A program made the position numbers and the translations under genes. The notes under the pieces are model-generated. The model did not search any database. It saw only the letters and a program-made list of their open reading frames with translations, and was not told where the DNA came from. A stretch of DNA of 64,000 bases from NCBI GenBank assembly GCA_963848045.1, contig CAWKCC010000003.1:62001-126000 (forward strand). Direction: 5' to 3'. Shown in pieces: positions 25,153 through 32,829 of this stretch (position 1 is its first letter; the number at the start of each line of letters is the position of its first letter). This DNA is from CAVUAT01 sp963848045. Its GTDB lineage: Bacteria; Actinomycetota; Thermoleophilia; Solirubrobacterales; 70-9.

Positions 25153-26384
25153 GTTCCTTCGCGTTCCGCGCCGTCGACCTCGCCGGCATCCCCTCGCGCG
25201 GCGAGATGGACGCCGACAGCAAGGCCCAGGTGACCGAGATGCTGCGGCAAAAGGGCCTGATCGTCCTCGACGTCTCCGAGAAGAAGGATGCGGTCAAGCT
25301 TGAGGGCCTCCTCGACCGCTTCAAGAGCGTCAACATGCGCGAGATGGCGATCGTCTCGCGGCAGTTCGCGACCCTGGTCGGGTCGGGGATGCCGATGCTG
25401 CGCTCGCTCTACACGCTCGAGGACCAGACCGAGGACGATCAGCTCAAGTCCGCTCTGGCCAGCGTCCGCCAGGACGTCGAGGCCGGCAGCTCGCTGGCCG
25501 ACGCGATGGAGCGCCGCCCCGACGTGTTCAACACCCTCTTCCGCTCGATGGTCAAGTCGGGCGAGGGCTCGGGGCGGCTGGAGGAGGCGCTGGAGCGCGT
25601 CGCCTTCCACTTTGAGAAGCTCGACGCGCTGCGGCGCCAGATCCGCTCGGCGATGATGTACCCGGCCTTCGTGATGGTGCTCGCCCTGGCGATCATGATC
25701 GCCGTGGTCGCCTTCATCGTGCCCGTCTTCGTCGGGGTCTATGAGGAGATCGCCTCGGAGACCCCGGGCGAGAGCGCCGACCTGCCGTTCATGACGCAGA
25801 TCACGGTCAGCATCTCGGACTTCATCACGGGCTACTGGTTCATCTGGTTGCCCGGCCTCGCGGCTTCGATCTTCGGCTTCATCCAGTGGAAGAAGAGTGA
25901 CCGAGGCAGGCGCACCTGGGACCAGTGGAAGCTGAAGATCCCCTGGAACATCGGCGACGTCGTGCAGAAGGTCGCCCTGGCCCGCTGGTCGCGCACCTTC
26001 GCGGGGACGGTCTCCTCCGGCGTCCCGATCCTGCAGTCGATCAAGATCACCGGCCAGACCTCCGGCAACGCCGTGGTCGAGGACGCGATGGACGAGGTCT
26101 ATGCCTCGGTCAAGAGCGGCGGCTCGATCGCCGCGCCGATCCGCCGCAACCCGCTGTTCCCGCCGATGGTCGCGCACATGGTCGCCGTCGGCGAGGAGAC
26201 GGGCCAGCTCGAGCAGATGCTGAACAAGATCGCCGACTTCTATGAGGCCGAGGTCGACGCCAAGGTCAAGGCCCTGACCTCGCTGCTGGAGCCCGTGATG
26301 ATCGTCTTCGTCGGCGGAGTCGTCGGCTTCATCGTGATCTCGATGTACCTGCCGATCTTCTCGCTCTACGACAAGATCCGCTAG
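25149..26384 (+). CDS. pilC: Type IV pilus inner-membrane platform protein PilC
   Basis: A 411-residue GspF/PilC family protein that links the motor ATPases to pilin polymerisation. Two repeats of the F domain are visible. The first contains RQFATLVGSGMPMLRSLYTL and VFNTLFRSMVKSGEGSGRLE. The second contains SRTFAGTVSSGVPILQSIKI and PPMVAHMVAVGEETGQLEQM. Hydrophobic helices lie at about residues 170-195, 232-248 and 380-402. It ends with MYLPIFSLYDKIR, a typical PilC C-terminus. Length and domain order are normal. Confidence 0.95.
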   Translation: MSSFAFRAVDLAGIPSRGEMDADSKAQVTEMLRQKGLIVLDVSEKKDAVKLEGLLDRFKSVNMREMAIVSRQFATLVGSGMPMLRSLYTLEDQTEDDQLKSALASVRQDVEAGSSLADAMERRPDVFNTLFRSMVKSGEGSGRLEEALERVAFHFEKLDALRRQIRSAMMYPAFVMVLALAIMIAVVAFIVPVFVGVYEEIASETPGESADLPFMTQITVSISDFITGYWFIWLPGLAASIFGFIQWKKSDRGRRTWDQWKLKIPWNIGDVVQKVALARWSRTFAGTVSSGVPILQSIKITGQTSGNAVVEDAMDEVYASVKSGGSIAAPIRRNPLFPPMVAHMVAVGEETGQLEQMLNKIADFYEAEVDAKVKALTSLLEPVMIVFVGGVVGFIVISMYLPIFSLYDKIR

Positions 26385-26390
26385 CGCCGC

Positions 26391-26645
26391 CTAGCCCCCG
26401 CTGGAGCCGGCGCTCGCGATCGAGTCGCAGAGGCTGGACAGCGTCTTCTGCGCGTCTGACGGCAGTGTGTTGACCGCCTGGCGGCAGGACCTGGCGGCAT
26501 CGGAGAGCGCCTCGTCCAGCCGTGACCGCCATCGCCGGGGCGTGGCGACATTCCCCGGAGGGCTCGCCGTGCTTTGATGGGCCGGTGCAGCCGCGAGAGC
26601 CGCAGATCGAGGCGCGACGACGATGAGCCAGGAGGTGAAGACCAC
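26391..26645 (-). CDS. Small Cys-containing hypothetical protein or gene remnant
   Basis: The C-terminal half of this 84-codon frame has protein-like composition: RLDEALSDAARSCRQAVNTL then SDAQKTLSSLCDSIASAG. This amphipathic-helix pattern with two Cys is seen in small secreted actinobacterial proteins. The N-terminal half is unconvincing and would overlap the divergent gene at 26623 by 23 bp, with ATG 26645 the only standard start. It may be the 3' remnant of a lost gene. Otherwise I see nothing in the 238 bp between pilC and the next gene. Confidence 0.3.
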   Translation of the reverse strand: MVFTSWLIVVAPRSAALAAAPAHQSTASPPGNVATPRRWRSRLDEALSDAARSCRQAVNTLPSDAQKTLSSLCDSIASAGSSGG

Positions 26646-27201
26646 CGCCGTTCTGGCGGTGCCCCCGGAGCGGGCCTGGGAGGTGCTGATGTCGCCCGCG
26701 CGGCTGCCCGACTGGGTCAGCGCCCATCAAGAGCTGCGCTGGGACGGTGCGGAGCTCGGGGTCGGCTCGAGCTTCGGCCAGACGCTGAAGCTGAACGGGG
26801 TCAAGGTCAGGATCGAGTGGACCGTCGCGGCGGCGGAGCGCCCGCGCTTCGCCGCATGGGAAGGGAGGGGCCCCGGCGGATCAACCGCGCGAGTGACCTA
26901 CGCGCTCGAGCCGGCGGCTGCGGGCACCCGCTTCCACTACACCAACTACTTCGAGTTCCCCGGCGGCGCGATCGGGCGCACCGCGGCCCGCATCGCCTCG
27001 GCGGCCAAGGGCCGCAAGGAGGCGGAGCGCTCCCTGGAGACGCTGAAGGCCTTGCTCGACTCGGAGGCGGTCGCACCCGACCAGCGGCCGATCTGGCGCC
27101 GCGCCGTGGACGGCGCCGGAGGGCAGGCCCTCGCGGCCGCGAGGCGACTCCCCGGCGTCAGCCGGATCGGGGCCTTGGAGCGCTTGCTGCGCAGGGACTG
27201 A
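26623..27201 (+). CDS. SRPBCC (START-like) family protein
   Basis: A 192-residue protein of the polyketide cyclase/START-like fold: KTTAVLAVPPERAWEVLMSP and RLPDWVSAH open the helix-grip domain, which runs to about residue 145 and has a hydrophobic cavity for a ligand not known here. A C-terminal basic tail of about 40 residues, APDQRPIWRRAVDGAGGQ onwards, is outside the fold. It lies inside the pilus locus between pilC and the pilin mRNA, but nothing in its sequence ties it to pili. Confidence 0.78.
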   Translation: MSQEVKTTAVLAVPPERAWEVLMSPARLPDWVSAHQELRWDGAELGVGSSFGQTLKLNGVKVRIEWTVAAAERPRFAAWEGRGPGGSTARVTYALEPAAAGTRFHYTNYFEFPGGAIGRTAARIASAAKGRKEAERSLETLKALLDSEAVAPDQRPIWRRAVDGAGGQALAAARRLPGVSRIGALERLLRRD

Positions 27202-27413
27202 CGCTCGAGTCCGGACGGGCGCGGGCAGAGCGGGCGGCAGCGGCCGCGGTACGGGTGGCCCGAGAGCCGCGGATCTCGGTCTCGGGCGCGTCCACAGTTC
27301 CCCGGCGTTATCTGGACGCACGTTCTAGCCCCGGGGCATCCTCATTATTTAGGCACTTGCTCAAGCTCGCTCCTGGGGCTCCGATGGAGGGGGCGTAAAG
27401 AAAACTGCCAGCG
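27202..27413 (+). promoter_or_regulatory. Intergenic region upstream of the riboswitch, presumed pilin promoter
   Basis: No gene is visible here. An AT-richer block around 27335-27360 (CATCCTCATTATTTAGGCAC) and TAAAGA near 27396 are the only candidate promoter elements. I cannot choose between them. The region must contain the promoter for the riboswitch-bearing mRNA that begins before 27414. Confidence 0.4.
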
Positions 27414-27507
27414 CCTCGGTGAAAAAGGCACACCCATCGTGAGGTGGGGACGCAAAGCCACGGGGCTCCCTCGCATGACGAAGGAGCAAGCCGGGCCGCC
27501 ACCGGGG
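27414..27507 (+). ncRNA. Cyclic di-GMP-I (GEMM-I) riboswitch controlling the pilin mRNA
   Basis: The closing stem P1 pairs 27414-27421 (CCTCGGTG) with 27500-27507 (CACCGGGG). Next comes GGCACACC, a hairpin CATC-GTGA-GGTG with a GNRA loop, and the near-invariant GGGACGCAAAGCC at 27447-27459. A second hairpin GCTCC/GGAGC follows, then GCCGGGCCGCC. This order is that of GEMM-I aptamers such as Vibrio Vc2. The position aligned with ligand-contacting G20 is G, which favours c-di-GMP over cGAMP (family knowledge, aligned by eye). About 57 nt of expression platform separates it from the pilin ATG. Confidence 0.93.
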
Positions 27508-27547
27508 TCATCGGACACCGACGGCGATGGGGCTCTGGCACTGCAGT

Positions 27548-27562
27548 TGGACTGGAGGTCCA
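27548..27562 (+). promoter_or_regulatory. Hairpin presenting or sequestering the pilin Shine-Dalgarno
   Basis: TGGAC (27548-27552) can pair with GTCCA (27558-27562), leaving TGGAG in the loop and the GGAGG Shine-Dalgarno partly in the stem, 5 nt before the ATG at 27564. It lies downstream of the c-di-GMP aptamer and is a candidate translational output. Alternative pairings with the 27508-27545 segment (CATCG/CGATG) exist. Confidence 0.45.
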
Positions 27563-27563
27563 G

Positions 27564-27998
27564 ATGGTGCAGAAGCTCCGTGAACGAATGGGACGCGATG
27601 AGGGTTTCACCCTCGTCGAGCTCCTGGTCGTCATGCTGATTCTCGGCCTGCTGGCCGCGATCGCGATCCCCTCGTTCTTCAACCAGAGGGACAAGGCTCG
27701 TGACGCGGACGCCAAGGCCGCGGTTCGCACGGCTCAGACGTCCATTGAGACGTACGCGACGGACAACGGTGGTAACTACACCGGTGCTACCGCCGCCATT
27801 CTCGAGGGCATCGAGGAGACGCTCGTCGACTCGACGCTGAACGCCCCGGTCGTGGCCGCTGACACCTACACCGTCAGCGTCACCTCGGATACCGGCAACG
27901 TGTTCAGCATCTCGCGCGACGCCGCAGGTAACACGAATCAGACCTGCACGACCACGGGTGAGGCCGGCTGCCCGACCAGCGGTAACTGGGGCGACTAG
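27564..27998 (+). CDS. pilA: Type IV major pilin 1
   Basis: A 144-residue prepilin. The leader is 14 residues (ending RDEG), cleaved before FTLVELLVVMLILGLLAAIA with Glu at +5, followed by a mature chain of 130 residues. The C-terminus has a Cys-x7-Cys loop (from TCTTTGEAGC) and ends SGNWGD, probably a disulfide-closed D-region. It is the first gene after the c-di-GMP riboswitch and is followed by a strong hairpin, so it may be the most abundant pilin. A GTG-initiated extension to 27444 would cover the riboswitch and is rejected. Confidence 0.94.
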   Translation: MVQKLRERMGRDEGFTLVELLVVMLILGLLAAIAIPSFFNQRDKARDADAKAAVRTAQTSIETYATDNGGNYTGATAAILEGIEETLVDSTLNAPVVAADTYTVSVTSDTGNVFSISRDAAGNTNQTCTTTGEAGCPTSGNWGD

Positions 27999-28028
27999 CC
28001 ACAGCCCGCTGCTGAAAAGCACGGAATC

Positions 28029-28060
28029 GCGAAGGGCGGGCCCTCGGGCCCGCCCTTCGC
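28029..28060 (+). terminator. Strong hairpin after the first pilin gene
   Basis: A perfect 15-bp stem, GCGAAGGGCGGGCCC against its complement with a 2-nt nominal loop (28029-28060), lies 31 nt after the stop. It is a terminator or 3'-protecting hairpin. It would let the first pilin be made in excess over the two downstream pilins. Confidence 0.75.
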
Positions 28061-28132
28061 TCGTCTCGGGGCGGACCCAGGTCCCGCCGCTCGCCCTTAG
28101 CGCCGGAGCCGCTGCCAAAGTTCCCGGGTGTG

Positions 28133-28579
28133 ATGGGCCGCCGAATGCGGATTCGACTGGGGAGGTGGCAGGACGAGCGCGGTGTGACCATGGCCGAGCT
28201 GCTCACCGTGCTGGTCCTGATCGGCCTGCTGGGAGCGATCGCCGTGCCGGCCTACCTGCATCAGCGTGACCGGGCCCGTGACGCCCAGGCCAAGGCCGAC
28301 GCGCGCGCCGCGCAGACGGCCGCGCTGGAGATCGGGCAGGAGAACGGGCGCTTCAACGGCCCCGGCGGCGTCAACGTCGCCAATCTGGTCGCGATCGAGC
28401 CGGGGCTGGGCGACGTCCAGCTGACCGTGCCGCTGGCCGCCACCGAGGCCTACACCGTCCGGGTCAAGTCTGAGACCGGCAACAGCTTCGAGATCAATCG
28501 CAACGCTGACGGCACCACGGATCTCACCTGCGCCGGCGCCGGCGACGCGGGCTGCCCAGCCGACGGCACCTGGGACTAG
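28133..28579 (+). CDS. Type IV pilin 2
   Basis: A 148-residue prepilin. The leader is about 17 residues (ending DERG), followed by VTMAELLTVLVLIGLLGAIA with Glu at +5. Position +1 is Val rather than Phe, so N-methylation may be on Val. The mature length is about 131. It carries the same C-terminal Cys-x7-Cys loop (CAGAGDAGC) and GTWD ending as its neighbours. It diverges more than the other two, for example GQENGRFNGPGGVNVANL, and may be a minor or alternative pilin. ATG 28133 is chosen over the adjacent GTG at 28130. Confidence 0.92.
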   Translation: MGRRMRIRLGRWQDERGVTMAELLTVLVLIGLLGAIAVPAYLHQRDRARDAQAKADARAAQTAALEIGQENGRFNGPGGVNVANLVAIEPGLGDVQLTVPLAATEAYTVRVKSETGNSFEINRNADGTTDLTCAGAGDAGCPADGTWD

Positions 28580-28643
28580 CCAAGCGTCCAAACTCCCCAA
28601 AAACGGGGATCCTGCGCTTGGCTGGGGCGTCGATGGGGGCGTC

Positions 28644-29063
28644 ATGAGAACGGAACAGAGCGGGTTCACCCTGGTCGAGTTGCTGGTCGTGATGTTGATC
28701 CTCGGACTGCTGGCCGCCATCGCGGTACCTGCCTTCTACGGCGAGCGTGACAAGGCGAAGGACGCCGACGCGAAGGTGGGGGTGCGCACGGCCGAGACGG
28801 CCGCCGAGACGATCGCCGTCAACAACAACGGCTCCTACGACGGGCCCGAGGGAGTTACGGTCGCCAACCTCGTGGCCGTCGAGGAGACCCTGAGCGATCT
28901 CACCCTGGCGGTGCCGGCGCTGACCGCCGGCAGCTACACGATCCGCGTCACCTCCGCCACGGGCAACACCTTCGATATCACCCGAAACGACAGCGGGACC
29001 GTCGATCTCCTCTGCGCGACTCCTGGCGTCGCAGGTTGCCCCCCGGACGGCACCTGGGACTGA
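28644..29063 (+). CDS. Type IV pilin 3
   Basis: A 139-residue prepilin with a very short 7-residue leader (MRTEQSG) before FTLVELLVVMLILGLLAAIA. The helix is nearly identical to that of the first pilin. The mature chain is 132 residues and ends with CATPGVAGC and PPDGTWD, the conserved Cys-x7-Cys loop. It shares GPEGVTVANLVAVEETL with pilin 2, so pilins 2 and 3 are closer in the globular part while 1 and 3 are closer in the helix. Confidence 0.93.
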   Translation: MRTEQSGFTLVELLVVMLILGLLAAIAVPAFYGERDKAKDADAKVGVRTAETAAETIAVNNNGSYDGPEGVTVANLVAVEETLSDLTLAVPALTAGSYTIRVTSATGNTFDITRNDSGTVDLLCATPGVAGCPPDGTWD

Positions 29064-29126
29064 TCTTGCCGAACGATCGTCCAGCCCGCCTAATAGTGGG
29101 TATGGGCTGTCAGCCTTCCTGCGCCG

Positions 29127-30503
29127 ATGGAGAAGGGTGAAGTCGGCCCCGATGGGACAGCTGAGTTGAGACGCGAGACCTTCAGACGGATCCGAGAAGA
29201 CGACTCGGGCAGCACGATGATCGAGATCATCGTCGCCGGAATGCTGCTGGTGATCGTCGCGCTGGGCGTGTTCAAGGCCTTCGACTCGGCCACGCGATCC
29301 ACCGCGGAGGAGCGCCACCGCGCGCGGGCTCACGCCATCGCCGAGGCCGACCTGACGCGCATGCGCACGATGCGGATCTCGGCCCTCTCCAACCTCAACC
29401 AGACACGGGTCGTCACCCAGGACGGCACCCCCTACACCGTCGACTCCCGCGCCGAGTACCAGACCGACGCCACCGGCACGGCTTCCTGCGAGGCGGGGAC
29501 GGCGGCGGCTGACTACATAAAGATCAGCTCGACCGTCAGCTGGCCCAGCGTGGGCACTCGGCCGCCCGTGCAGGCGGCCACGCTCGTCGCGCCCCCGAAT
29601 GGCTCGGTCTCCGCCAGCAGCGGCTCGCTGGCGGTGGGGATCGAGAACGCCCAGAACGTCGGCATCCCGGGGATCGGCCTCTCGGGCAGCGGCGCCGGCT
29701 CCTTCAGCGGCACCACCGGCGCCACTGGCTGCGCAGTCTTCGGCGACCTGCCCGCAGGCAACTACACGCTCTCGCTCTCGGGGATCGGCTCGGGGCTGGT
29801 GGACCGCGACGGCCTCCCGCCGGGCCCGATCGACACCTCGGTGGTCGCCGAGAGCACCAACACGGTCGTGCTGCAGTACGACGACCCGGGGGCGGTCGAC
29901 GTCACCTTCACGACCCGGATCGGCGGCACCCTGGTGGCCTCGAGCGCGGACTCGATCGTCGCCTACAACACCGGCATGACCGCGCCTCGCCTGTTCGGCG
30001 TACCGGGGACGCCGAGCGCGCAGCTCGACGCGACCTCGATGTTCCCGTTCACCTCGCCCTATGCGGTCTACGCCGGCACCTGCGAGGGCGACAACCCCAA
30101 CCCCACCGACGAGGACAACCCGCCCGGCGCCCCGGCGATCGCCGACGTGCTCGTCCCGCAGGGCTCGACGACCTCGGCCGTGATCGAGCTGCCCGCGCTG
30201 CACATGACCGTGTGGAGCGGCAGCAACGGCGTCCCCGGCTCCAAGGTCGCAAACGCCCGGGTGAGAATCGCGGACCTGAGCTGCCCCGATGACCCCACCA
30301 CCGGCTTCCAACGGACGTTCTTCACGAACGCCCAGGGGGCGCTGCCCGATCCCGGCCTGCCCTACAGCACCTACTCGGTCTGCGCCGACGACGGCACGCG
30401 CCGGCGCACGATAAGCAACGTGGACGTCAAGGACTTCAGCGTCGGGACCACGATCGACCTCTACCTGCAGGGCGGCGGATCACAGTCGGGAGTCTGCCCA
30501 TGA
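29127..30503 (+). CDS. Large minor pilin, PilV-like, with CnaB-like domain
   Basis: A 458-residue pseudopilin. A leader of about 28 residues ends DDSG, followed by STMIEIIVAGMLLVIVALGV with Glu at +5. After the pilin helix, a segment with VPLKEPAP-free beta-rich sequence includes GIPGIGLSGSGAGSFSGTTG and FGDLPAGNYTLSLSGIG, the pattern of a CnaB/carboxypeptidase-regulatory-like beta sandwich. A second such domain is likely near residues 355-440. Its size and modular C-terminus suggest a pilus-tip adhesin. Its stop overlaps the next gene by 4 nt. Confidence 0.85.
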   Translation: MEKGEVGPDGTAELRRETFRRIREDDSGSTMIEIIVAGMLLVIVALGVFKAFDSATRSTAEERHRARAHAIAEADLTRMRTMRISALSNLNQTRVVTQDGTPYTVDSRAEYQTDATGTASCEAGTAAADYIKISSTVSWPSVGTRPPVQAATLVAPPNGSVSASSGSLAVGIENAQNVGIPGIGLSGSGAGSFSGTTGATGCAVFGDLPAGNYTLSLSGIGSGLVDRDGLPPGPIDTSVVAESTNTVVLQYDDPGAVDVTFTTRIGGTLVASSADSIVAYNTGMTAPRLFGVPGTPSAQLDATSMFPFTSPYAVYAGTCEGDNPNPTDEDNPPGAPAIADVLVPQGSTTSAVIELPALHMTVWSGSNGVPGSKVANARVRIADLSCPDDPTTGFQRTFFTNAQGALPDPGLPYSTYSVCADDGTRRRTISNVDVKDFSVGTTIDLYLQGGGSQSGVCP

Positions 30504-31180
30504 GCGGCGACCGCGGCTTCACGATCGTCGAGCTGATGATGAGCATCGCCGCCTTCCTGGTGGTCTTCACCGCGATCCTGATGATGGTCCAGGTCTCGAC
30601 CAAGAACCAGGACAGGGTCGCCGAGCGGGTCGCCGCCAACCAGCGGGCGCGGCCGGTGATGACGGCGATCATCGACAGGCTGCACTCGGGCTGCGTGGCG
30701 CCGGCGATCGCCCCCGTGCTGCCCGCGAGCAACTCGAACTCGATCCAGTTCATCTCGAAGAGCGGCTCGGACGTCAGCCCGACCCCCGACAAGCACGTGA
30801 TCACCTTCTCGGGCGACACCCTGACCGAGTCGATCTACCCGGCCACCGGCGGCGCGGCACCGAGCTGGACGTTCTCGGGGACCCCCACCTCGAGCCGCAC
30901 ACTGCTCACGGGCGTCGGCCCGGGCAAGGTCGACGGCTCGGCGGTGCCCGTGTTCCGCTACTACGCCTACGAGGGGGGCACGGTCTCGACGACGCCGCTA
31001 CCGGTCCCGCTCAGCCCTGAGGACGCCACTCATGCGGTTCAGGTCGACGTGGCATTCGCCTCCTCGGTGGGCGCGGGCGCCTTGGACCCGAAGGCCCCCC
31101 TGACAATCGCCGATGCCGCCACCCTGCGCCTGGAGCCCGCCAGCGAGGACAGCGCGGAGGTGAACCTGCCGTGCGTCTGA
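30500..31180 (+). CDS. Minor pilin, PilW-like
   Basis: A 226-residue prepilin with a 6-residue leader (MSGDRG) and FTIVELMMSIAAFLVVFTAI, Glu at +5, followed by a globular beta-rich domain. Only two Cys are present (CVAP near residue 72 and the penultimate residue). PilW/PilJ-like proteins act in the priming complex of the pilus with PilV and PilX (family knowledge). It overlaps both neighbours, 4 nt upstream (ATGA) and 10 nt downstream, so the three minor pilins are tightly coupled. Confidence 0.88.
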   Translation: MSGDRGFTIVELMMSIAAFLVVFTAILMMVQVSTKNQDRVAERVAANQRARPVMTAIIDRLHSGCVAPAIAPVLPASNSNSIQFISKSGSDVSPTPDKHVITFSGDTLTESIYPATGGAAPSWTFSGTPTSSRTLLTGVGPGKVDGSAVPVFRYYAYEGGTVSTTPLPVPLSPEDATHAVQVDVAFASSVGAGALDPKAPLTIADAATLRLEPASEDSAEVNLPCV

Positions 31181-32778
31181 GCCCCGGCGCAATCAGCAGG
31201 CGGCTCGCGCGGGTGCGCCGCGGGGAGGACGGCTACGCGATGATCGCCGTGATCGGCGCCACGGCGCTGGTCACCGTCCTGGTCGGCGCGGCCCTGGCGG
31301 CCACCAACCGCGACCTCGGCCTGACCCGCCGCGACCTCGACGACAAGCGCGCCTTCGCCGCCGCCCAGGCCGGGATCGCCGACTACTCGTTCCACCTCAA
31401 CAACGACAATGGCTACTGGTCGAAGTGCACCTCGGTCCCCTCTCCGAACGCCGTCAACCAGGTGGGCTCGACCGCGAATCGGCGGAACGTGCCGGGCTCG
31501 AGCGACGCCGAGTACGCGATCGAGCTGTTGCCGGCGAGCGGCGAGTCGAGCTGCAACCCGGCCGACCCGGTGACCACGATGCTGGAGGGATCCGGCCCCA
31601 ACACAGGCTCCTTCCGGATCCGCGCCACCGGCTTCGTCGCCGACACCAAGGCCTCGATCGTCGCCACCTTCAAGCGGGCGAGCCTGCTCGACTACATCTA
31701 CTTCACCCAGCTCGAGACCTCGGATCCGGTCACCTACGGCAACGCCTCAACGATCGCCGGCGCCTACCAGCAGTGCAGCAAGTTCATCCGCGAGGGCCGC
31801 TACAGCGCGCCGATCCCCGGCGGAGGCGGGCAGTACTGCACCAAGATCGTCTTCTTCACCGGCGATCAGATAAACGGGCCGCTGCACACCAACGACGCGC
31901 TGATGATCTGCGGCACGCCGAGCTTCGGGCGCACCGCAGCCGACGTGACCGAGGTCAGCTCGCCGCCGGTGGGGTGGACCGGCGAGTGCGGCGGGACCAA
32001 CACGCCGAACTTCGTCGGCCCGTTCGTGACCACAGCGCCCGTTCTGACGCCTCCGCCCACCAACGGCAAGCTGAAGACGATCGCCGGCCCCTCCTACACC
32101 TACAGCGGCCAGACCGAGATCGAGCTCAGCGGCACCACGATGACCGTGACCACGAGCGCGGGCACCGTGGGGCCGATCGCGATCCCCGCCAGCGGGGTGA
32201 TCTACGTCGAGAACGGCTCCTGCTCGGCCAGCTACAACCCCTTCACGGTCACCTACCCAAATAGCTCGGGATGCGGCAACGTGCGGGTGAGCGGCAACTA
32301 CTCGAGCCAGCTCACGATCGCCGCCGAGAACGACATCATCGTCTGGGGTGACATCACCCGGACCGGCAGCGGGCTGCTCGGCTTGATCGCCAACAACTTC
32401 ATCCGCGTCCGCCACCCGGTCTGCCCCACCTGGAACAGGGGCTGCTCGGACACCACGGCTCAGACCTCGAGGACTCAGTGCAACGGCGGCGTCAACGGCG
32501 ACGACTCGCTGTACGACGTGCGCATCGACGCCGCCCTGCTCGCGATCCAGCACTCCTTCATCGTCGATCACTACAACTGCGGCAGCGACCTCGGGGACCT
32601 GATCGTGAACGGCGCGATCTCGCAGAAGTGGAGGGGGCCGGTCGGCACCACCGGCGGCACGGGCTACATCAAGGACTACAACTACGACGACCGGCTGCGC
32701 TACCAGGAGCCACCCAACTTCCTCGACCCGGTCGAGTCCGCCTGGCACATCCAGCGCGAGACGCTCGACTTCCCCTAA
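31171..32778 (+). CDS. Very large PilX/ComZ-like minor pilin, candidate pilus-tip protein
   Basis: A 535-residue protein starting at a GTG within the previous gene. EDGYAMIAVIGATALVTVLV is a pilin-like helix but lacks Glu at +5, as in PilX/GspK-like tip subunits. The remainder is a Cys-rich domain of about 470 residues with FFTGDQINGPLHTNDALMIC, GLIANNFIRVRHPVCP, FIVDHYNCGSDLGDLIVNGA and YNYDDRLRYQEPPNFLD. These resemble DUF4900-type domains of Thermus/Deinococcus pilus proteins such as ComZ, where a beta-solenoid binds DNA. That resemblance is from memory of the motifs. Function inferred: adhesion or DNA capture. Confidence 0.8.
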   Translation: MRLSPGAISRRLARVRRGEDGYAMIAVIGATALVTVLVGAALAATNRDLGLTRRDLDDKRAFAAAQAGIADYSFHLNNDNGYWSKCTSVPSPNAVNQVGSTANRRNVPGSSDAEYAIELLPASGESSCNPADPVTTMLEGSGPNTGSFRIRATGFVADTKASIVATFKRASLLDYIYFTQLETSDPVTYGNASTIAGAYQQCSKFIREGRYSAPIPGGGGQYCTKIVFFTGDQINGPLHTNDALMICGTPSFGRTAADVTEVSSPPVGWTGECGGTNTPNFVGPFVTTAPVLTPPPTNGKLKTIAGPSYTYSGQTEIELSGTTMTVTTSAGTVGPIAIPASGVIYVENGSCSASYNPFTVTYPNSSGCGNVRVSGNYSSQLTIAAENDIIVWGDITRTGSGLLGLIANNFIRVRHPVCPTWNRGCSDTTAQTSRTQCNGGVNGDDSLYDVRIDAALLAIQHSFIVDHYNCGSDLGDLIVNGAISQKWRGPVGTTGGTGYIKDYNYDDRLRYQEPPNFLDPVESAWHIQRETLDFP

Positions 32779-32804
32779 AGGGATCCGTCCGCCTAAAGGA
32801 TCCG
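32774..32804 (+). repeat. Short direct repeat at the pilX-pilD junction
   Basis: CCTAAAGGGATCCG (32774-32787) and CCTAAAGGATCCG (32792-32804) recur 18 nt apart, the first including the TAA stop of the PilX-like gene. It is probably a small tandem duplication of the gene end. Confidence 0.6.
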
Positions 32805-32829
32805 GCCGTCCTGGCCGAACGTAGTACGG

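Noticed and set aside
27535..27550. Sigma-54-like TGGCAC-N5-TTGGA motif before the first pilin
   Set aside because: It matches by chance, lies downstream of the riboswitch where the transcript already exists, and no RpoN is expected in Actinobacteria.
27444..27563. Extended 184-codon start for the first pilin (GTG/ATG upstream)
   Set aside because: The extra codons lie inside the conserved c-di-GMP aptamer. The pilin ATG at 27564 has GGAGG at the right spacing and gives a normal prepilin leader.
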